DNA of 46,219 bases from Lachnospiraceae bacterium (GTDB lineage: Bacteria; Bacillota; Clostridia; Lachnospirales; Lachnospiraceae). A program made the translations under genes and the position numbers. Shown in pieces: positions 42,689-46,219 of this stretch (position 1 is its first letter; each line of letters begins with the position of its first letter). The notes below the pieces were generated by a model, which was given only the letters and a program-made list of their open reading frames with translations, ran no database searches and had not been told where the DNA came from. Location of the stretch: contig QXWV01000104.1 of the NCBI GenBank assembly GCA_009911195.1, positions 1 to 46,219 of the forward strand, in the 5' to 3' direction.

Positions 42689-44101
42689 TTAGATATTCAA
42701 TTCGCTGTCCATTACCAGGCCGGCTGCTTTATCCAGTTTTTCCTGCATTTCCACTTCCCCTTTGCGGGATAAAGGATAGAAATACATCGCTATTACCGAA
42801 GCAATATATCCCAGGATAGGCCCTACCGTACAAAGCAGTAAAATCGCTTTCAGACATTCCGGAGACTGCTGCTCCACTTCCGCGCTATAGCCCGTTGCCG
42901 ATAGGATTGCCCCGCCAAAGAACATAGAAAATGCCTGACAGCATTTATTTACAAAAGTAAATGTAGAATTTACCAATGCCGTACCATTTACCCCTGTGGT
43001 AATCTGGGCATAATTGGCTGCATCCAGCACAGCCGCACGGCTCAACATATTATTGATTGTCCATGTAAAAGTTATTGCAATGTAAGTAAACATAACCGCA
43101 GCAATAGCATACCCGCCTGTCAGCCCCGTTACCAGCATAGGAAGCGTAAATATGACAGCCAATACCTCCACGGCAATAATCCCCACCTTTTTACCTGTCC
43201 TTTTCACGAAAGGCTGTATAAAAATAACAAGGGCAAACCCAATAAATGTGGATGCATATCCAATATAAGTAATCAGGTCCGTCCTACCATTCATATTATA
43301 TTGGAAGAAATAAATACGCAGGGAATTGGATATCTGATATGCAAACATATCTGTTCCATATGCAATCAACACACAAAGCAGGGCTTTGTTTTTTGTAATA
43401 ACGGACAGAATCTCCGACAGGGACTGCTTCTTGTGCTTTTTTACTTCTGCATTCGTATCATATACATCCACATCCTTTACGGACATGGCCGATAAGATGA
43501 ACAATATGGCCGACAGCGTACCGAAAATAATGGTAAATTTCAGCCATGCCCCTGCATCTTCCTGCCCGCCCAAAGCATTCAATATAGGAAGCGCCCATGC
43601 CGAAACCACCAATGCCGCAATGGAGCCAAATGCCTGGAAAATCGCCTGAATCCTCGTCCTCTTAGCCAAATCGTTAGTCAGCATAGCAGGGAGGGCCAAT
43701 TGGGGAATTTGCACAATTGTCCAGGCCAAAGAATAAACAATATAGGTTACAAATGCATATACGATTTTTCCTGTTGCCGAAAAATCCGGCGCCGCAAACA
43801 GAAGCACAAACATAATGCCGAGAAAAGGTGCCCCAGCGATAATAAATGGCCTGTATTTACCAAGTTTCGTATTTGTCCTGTCAACAATCATCCCCATAAG
43901 CGGGTCCGTCACCGCATCCACCAGGCGCGCCACCATAAAAATAGTACCGGCCATCACTGCAGGAATCTGCAAAATGTTTGTATAAAAATAGGTAATATAA
44001 GTTCCCACCATCAGGAAAATGATATTATTTGGAAAATTCCCTACGCTATAAAGCCAATATTGGGCTTCTGTCGCTTCTTTTCTTTTTTTCTGTGTATTCA
44101 T
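42689..44101 (-). CDS. GPH-family sugar:cation symporter
   Basis: A 470-residue carrier with about 12 membrane spans. The N-terminal half has the GPH signature VDAVTDPLMGMIVDRTNTKL followed by GKYRPFIIAGAPFLG, as in MelB, LacS, GusB and XylP; MelB-like Asp residues lie within this span. A cytoplasmic loop (DTNAEVKKHKKQSLSEILSV) divides the halves. It lacks the IIA domain of LacS. It would import a glycoside, pentoside or hexuronide with Na+ or H+. GAGGAGG precedes the ATG. First gene of symporter-pgi-GH3, behind a 467-base gap with two identical operators, so it is the likely control point of the ROK regulator encoded upstream. Confidence 0.93.
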   Translation of the reverse strand: MNTQKKRKEATEAQYWLYSVGNFPNNIIFLMVGTYITYFYTNILQIPAVMAGTIFMVARLVDAVTDPLMGMIVDRTNTKLGKYRPFIIAGAPFLGIMFVLLFAAPDFSATGKIVYAFVTYIVYSLAWTIVQIPQLALPAMLTNDLAKRTRIQAIFQAFGSIAALVVSAWALPILNALGGQEDAGAWLKFTIIFGTLSAILFILSAMSVKDVDVYDTNAEVKKHKKQSLSEILSVITKNKALLCVLIAYGTDMFAYQISNSLRIYFFQYNMNGRTDLITYIGYASTFIGFALVIFIQPFVKRTGKKVGIIAVEVLAVIFTLPMLVTGLTGGYAIAAVMFTYIAITFTWTINNMLSRAAVLDAANYAQITTGVNGTALVNSTFTFVNKCCQAFSMFFGGAILSATGYSAEVEQQSPECLKAILLLCTVGPILGYIASVIAMYFYPLSRKGEVEMQEKLDKAAGLVMDSELNI

Positions 44102-44127
44102 TTTCTTGCCTCCTCATCGCTTTTTAA

Positions 44128-44150
44128 TTAATTAAAACTTTTAATAAATT
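44128..44150. promoter_or_regulatory. ROK-type operator, copy 1
   Basis: A 23-bp AT-rich sequence centred on the perfect palindrome ATTAAAA-C-TTTTAAT (44131-44145). It is repeated exactly at 44373-44395. NagC and XylR proteins of the ROK family bind AT-rich palindromes of this size. It lies only about 27 bases upstream of the symporter start codon. Confidence 0.65.
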
Positions 44151-44372
44151 ATCCAAAAAAAGAATGTTTTGCATTCTATGCAAGTCCTTGTTATGGGCTT
44201 GCTGCCAGTTGCTTTGCATAAATTGTATGCATAACCGATTTATATATAACATTTATTTCTCCTGTGTTGGTTTGCCACCCCCCTTCTTTCATGTGCATAC
44301 ACCATACATAAATAATTACAAAACCAATAAACAAAATGGATATTCTAAAATTTCATTCTATAAAAAAACCAT

Positions 44373-44395
44373 TTAATTAAAACTTTTAATAAATT
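44373..44395. promoter_or_regulatory. ROK-type operator, copy 2
   Basis: Exact second copy of the 23-bp sequence at 44128-44150 with the same central palindrome (44376-44390). Centre-to-centre distance is 245 bases, which would allow repression by DNA looping, as known for NagC. Confidence 0.65.
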
Positions 44396-44455
44396 CATTA
44401 TATTCAACTTGCTCCCTTAAATCAATACAAATAAGTACTAAAAAGAAATGAAAAA

Positions 44456-44488
44456 AACTATGCAGAATTACCAAAATTCCGCACAGTT
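44456..44488 (-). terminator. Terminator of the ROK regulator gene
   Basis: AACTATGCAGAATT (44456-44469) and AATTCCGCACAGTT (44475-44488) pair over 14 positions with mismatches that are G-U or wobble on the minus strand, loop of five, followed by TTTTTTCATTTC. It isolates the regulator transcript from the symporter operon. Confidence 0.75.
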
Positions 44489-44568
44489 TGCCAATACCGT
44501 CTTTTCCCATACCCTATCCCGCCGTTGAAATGCCTTGTCCAAGAATTCCTGACAAGGTATACCGGCTG

Positions 44569-45768
44569 TCAACATTCCAAAAAAAGCCGGCTGATTACAA
44601 AATATGCCGCACCTTTCGCCCCCCAACTGGAATCATAAGGCTGGAAGAAAACCTGTACCTCTTCCTCATTCAGTCCATAAAAGTTGGCTTTTGCCGCCCC
44701 CAGCAGCTTTTCCCTATTCGGCTTTTCTTTCATAATATAACCATCCACCACCACAAAGCCCGGATTAATCAGGTTTACCACATTCGCCAGAGCAATCCCC
44801 AGATATTCAATTACCTCCCCTATTACTTCATTGACATCCTTATCTCCCCTGCGCTGGGCATCCAAAATATCCTGTATTGTCAACCGCCCTTTTTCTTCCA
44901 GTACAGCCCTAAGTTTCGAGGCATTCCCCTGTAACAGCCTTTCCTGGCACTTTTCAAAAATAGCCCTCTCGCTCCCCAAGTCATCCACCGTTTTCCGCAA
45001 AGCTTTCCCACCTTCATGGAAGCCGATAATAGTCCGCCCCAATTCCCCTGCCCCTGAAGTACAGCCTGACACAACGTCATTTTTTATCATCAACGGGCAG
45101 GCAATCCCTTTTGATACAAAGAGATAGGCAAAAGTATCCGCCTTAACCTTATGGGAACTCATTTCATATCCGATAGCCCTTATTCTGGCATTATTATCAA
45201 TAATTACCGGAACATTGAGCATAGACTGCAAATCCTCGGCCAGATGCTGCCCCACCCAATCCTGCCTTAGGTTGCTGCGTATCACCCCGCTCTCACAATC
45301 AATGAAGCCCGGAAGTCCGATTCCCACCCCCAGCAAATGCCCCTCTTCGGCAAACCGCATCAGATTCTGTATTTGGCCGGTGATTCCTTGCAGCATTTGA
45401 TGGTAATTTTCCGCTGCCGGCTCTTCTTCCGAAGAGGCGACCACATTGCCTTTCATATTTAAAAGCACTGCACTGGTAGCGTATGGCCCCAGTTCTACTC
45501 CGATAGCACATGCTGTATCGGCACGGAACGCGATGGAAGTCGGCCTCCTCCCCATTGCATTCACCAGATTATTTTCCGAAAAGGGAATCTCTTCCAAAAT
45601 CCCTTCCGAAAGCATTTCATTGACACTGGTAGTTATTGTGGGAAGCGTCAAACCCAGCGCTTCCGCAATTCCCGTCCTGGTAGCATTCTCAGTACGAAAT
45701 ATCATATTTTTTATTAAAACCCTATTCCATCTTCTCGTTTCCAGCAGGCTGCTTCCTTTTTTTACCAT
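44569..45768 (-). CDS. ROK-family transcriptional regulator (NagC/XylR-like)
   Basis: A 399-residue protein: N-terminal winged helix (SLLETRRWNRVLIKNMIFRT, then TRTGIAEALGLTLPTITTSV and NEMLSEGILEE) followed by a ROK sugar-kinase-like domain (AIGVELGPYATSAVLLNMKG, LGVGIGLPGFIDCESGVIRS, VIIDNNARIRAIG, GCTSGAGELGRTIIGFHEGG). The zinc motif CxCGxxGCxE, standard after the GAGE-G-H segment, is missing: the region reads GGKALRKTVDDLGSERAI, and the first His ligand is replaced by Arg. It should bind DNA, with a sugar ligand, but without the usual zinc site. GGGGGAAAT precedes the ATG at 45768. It has its own promoter and terminator and lies upstream of the symporter-pgi-GH3 genes, whose control region has two matching operators. 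Confidence 0.93.
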   Translation of the reverse strand: MVKKGSSLLETRRWNRVLIKNMIFRTENATRTGIAEALGLTLPTITTSVNEMLSEGILEEIPFSENNLVNAMGRRPTSIAFRADTACAIGVELGPYATSAVLLNMKGNVVASSEEEPAAENYHQMLQGITGQIQNLMRFAEEGHLLGVGIGLPGFIDCESGVIRSNLRQDWVGQHLAEDLQSMLNVPVIIDNNARIRAIGYEMSSHKVKADTFAYLFVSKGIACPLMIKNDVVSGCTSGAGELGRTIIGFHEGGKALRKTVDDLGSERAIFEKCQERLLQGNASKLRAVLEEKGRLTIQDILDAQRRGDKDVNEVIGEVIEYLGIALANVVNLINPGFVVVDGYIMKEKPNREKLLGAAKANFYGLNEEEVQVFFQPYDSSWGAKGAAYFVISRLFLEC

Positions 45769-45846
45769 ATTTCCCCCATTTCCGCCCAACCTGTGCGAAC
45801 CGGCTTTGCAGAGACTCTATTCATAACGTCTCTTTTCCTGGATATT

Positions 45847-45875
45847 ATCATAACATCTCCATTCATTTGTTTCAA
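45847..45875 (-). promoter_or_regulatory. Sigma-A promoter of the ROK gene
   Basis: TTGAAA (45870-45875, minus strand), 17-base spacer and TATGAT (45847-45852), about 80 bases upstream of the ROK start codon. Confidence 0.65.
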
Positions 45876-46219
45876 TCCCTTCTCCTTTGCGGGGAAATCA
45901 ATTTTCATGGGCGGCGCAGCAGGCAGGGCGGTTGGCCTATGCAGGGTTTCGTTTTGCGGCTATTGATAAAAAGCAGCAATTTCACTTATGAAATGGTTCA
46001 TATCCAGGGAAAAACCGCCATGGATGGTAATGTCATTAAGTTAGCACCTTGGCCCAGCCGTGAGGGAAATAAAATACTTAAGGAGCCCCTTAAAAAGCGT
46101 CGGCACTTGGTGAGGTAGTTCACGAACCTGGTGCACGCTACACTTTTTTTGCCTTATAGGAAACTGCGTTGTAAAACGCATGAATTCACAAGTTCGCGCA
46201 GCGAACTTGCAGAGAATGC
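45876..46219. other. Gene-free right edge with palindromic repeats
   Basis: About 340 bases with no credible gene. The only open frame (45867-46118, plus strand) lacks a ribosome site and its product looks unnatural. Two hairpins lie close together: TGCGTT-GTAA-AACGCA (46165-46180) and CAAGTTCGC-GCA-GCGAACTTG (46189-46209). They look like small palindromic repeats or the edge of a mobile element continuing past the window. Confidence 0.5.
45893..45929. repeat. Dispersed repeat copy 2 (partial)
   Basis: GGAAATCAATTTTCATGGGC followed by GGCGCAGCAGGCAGGGC resembles the left arm and loop of the inverted repeat at 15613-15663. The right arm is absent. Some 40 bases further on, GCAGCAATTTCACTTATGAA resembles 8997-9015, another intergenic stretch. 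Confidence 0.5.

Larger units (their letters stand above)
44102..44568. other. 467-base AT-rich control region before the sugar symporter
   Basis: No credible gene. It holds two copies of a 23-bp operator-like palindrome, several TGCAT/ATGCA half-sites (TTGCAT-TCT-ATGCAA at 44169-44183, TTTGCATA at 44213-44220, TATGCATA at 44226-44233), the terminator of the ROK gene and a second small hairpin CCTTGTC-N11-GACAAGG near 44533-44557. I could not choose one convincing sigma-A promoter for the symporter gene. Confidence 0.6.

Noticed and set aside
45867-46118. 83-codon open frame on the plus strand
   Set aside because: No ribosome site, unnatural composition, and it translates a dispersed repeat.

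Overview
The window looks like chromosome of a Lachnospiraceae-type gut Clostridia bacterium, with the end of an integrated conjugative element at its left edge. The evidence is a Clostridia-type HemZ and GroESL under a perfect CIRCE element, an apt-relA pair, a DUF3842 protein, strong AGGAGG ribosome binding sites, and RepA-ParB-ParA genes like those of Tn1549-family elements. No database search was possible; names rest on motifs, domain order, length and context.

Layout. (1) 1-3075, all minus strand: end of a Tn1549-like element (DUF6075-like, DUF3970-like, ParA, ParB, RepA_N protein), then a gene-free end with four short direct repeats. (2) 3076-10943: purB-hemZ, a polar amino-acid ABC transporter (binding protein, permease, ATPase), a DUF1266 lipoprotein and a metallo-beta-lactamase (MBL) fold hydrolase. 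(3) 11037-17867: apt and relA (stringent response), a hotdog thioesterase, a second MBL protein, and groES-groEL. (4) 18026-23793: a protein with a degenerate GGDEF domain, a cluster of three unrecognised coiled-coil proteins with a broken or recoded small cistron hidden between two of them, and an MFS transporter with a glycerophosphodiesterase. (5) 23990-29058: a taurine/nitrate/sulfonate-type ABC transporter followed by a membrane histidine kinase and a LuxR-type response regulator. (6) 29225-45768: a large carbohydrate region. A minus-strand operon encodes PfkA-like kinase, triosephosphate isomerase, a frameshifted LarA, NagB, NagA and class II aldolase, with a divergent LacI regulator followed by a mutarotase and a DUF3842 protein. 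A second minus-strand series encodes a ROK regulator, a GPH-type sugar symporter, glucose-6-phosphate isomerase and a GH3 glycosidase. (7) 45769-46219: gene-free, with palindromic repeats.

The carbohydrate region carries its own glucose-6-phosphate isomerase, phosphofructokinase, aldolase and triosephosphate isomerase beside amino-sugar deacetylase/deaminase genes. It could therefore take an imported glycoside, or an N-acetylated amino sugar, all the way to triose phosphates under local LacI and ROK control. Operator-like palindromes are visible for both regulators.

The points most worth a second look are the coiled-coil cluster (19122-21366) with its interrupted cistron at 20198-20413, two near-identical structured repeats placed the same distance before two start codons (7058-7140 and 10955-11034), the frameshift in larA, and the paired identical 23-bp operators 245 bp apart before the sugar symporter.
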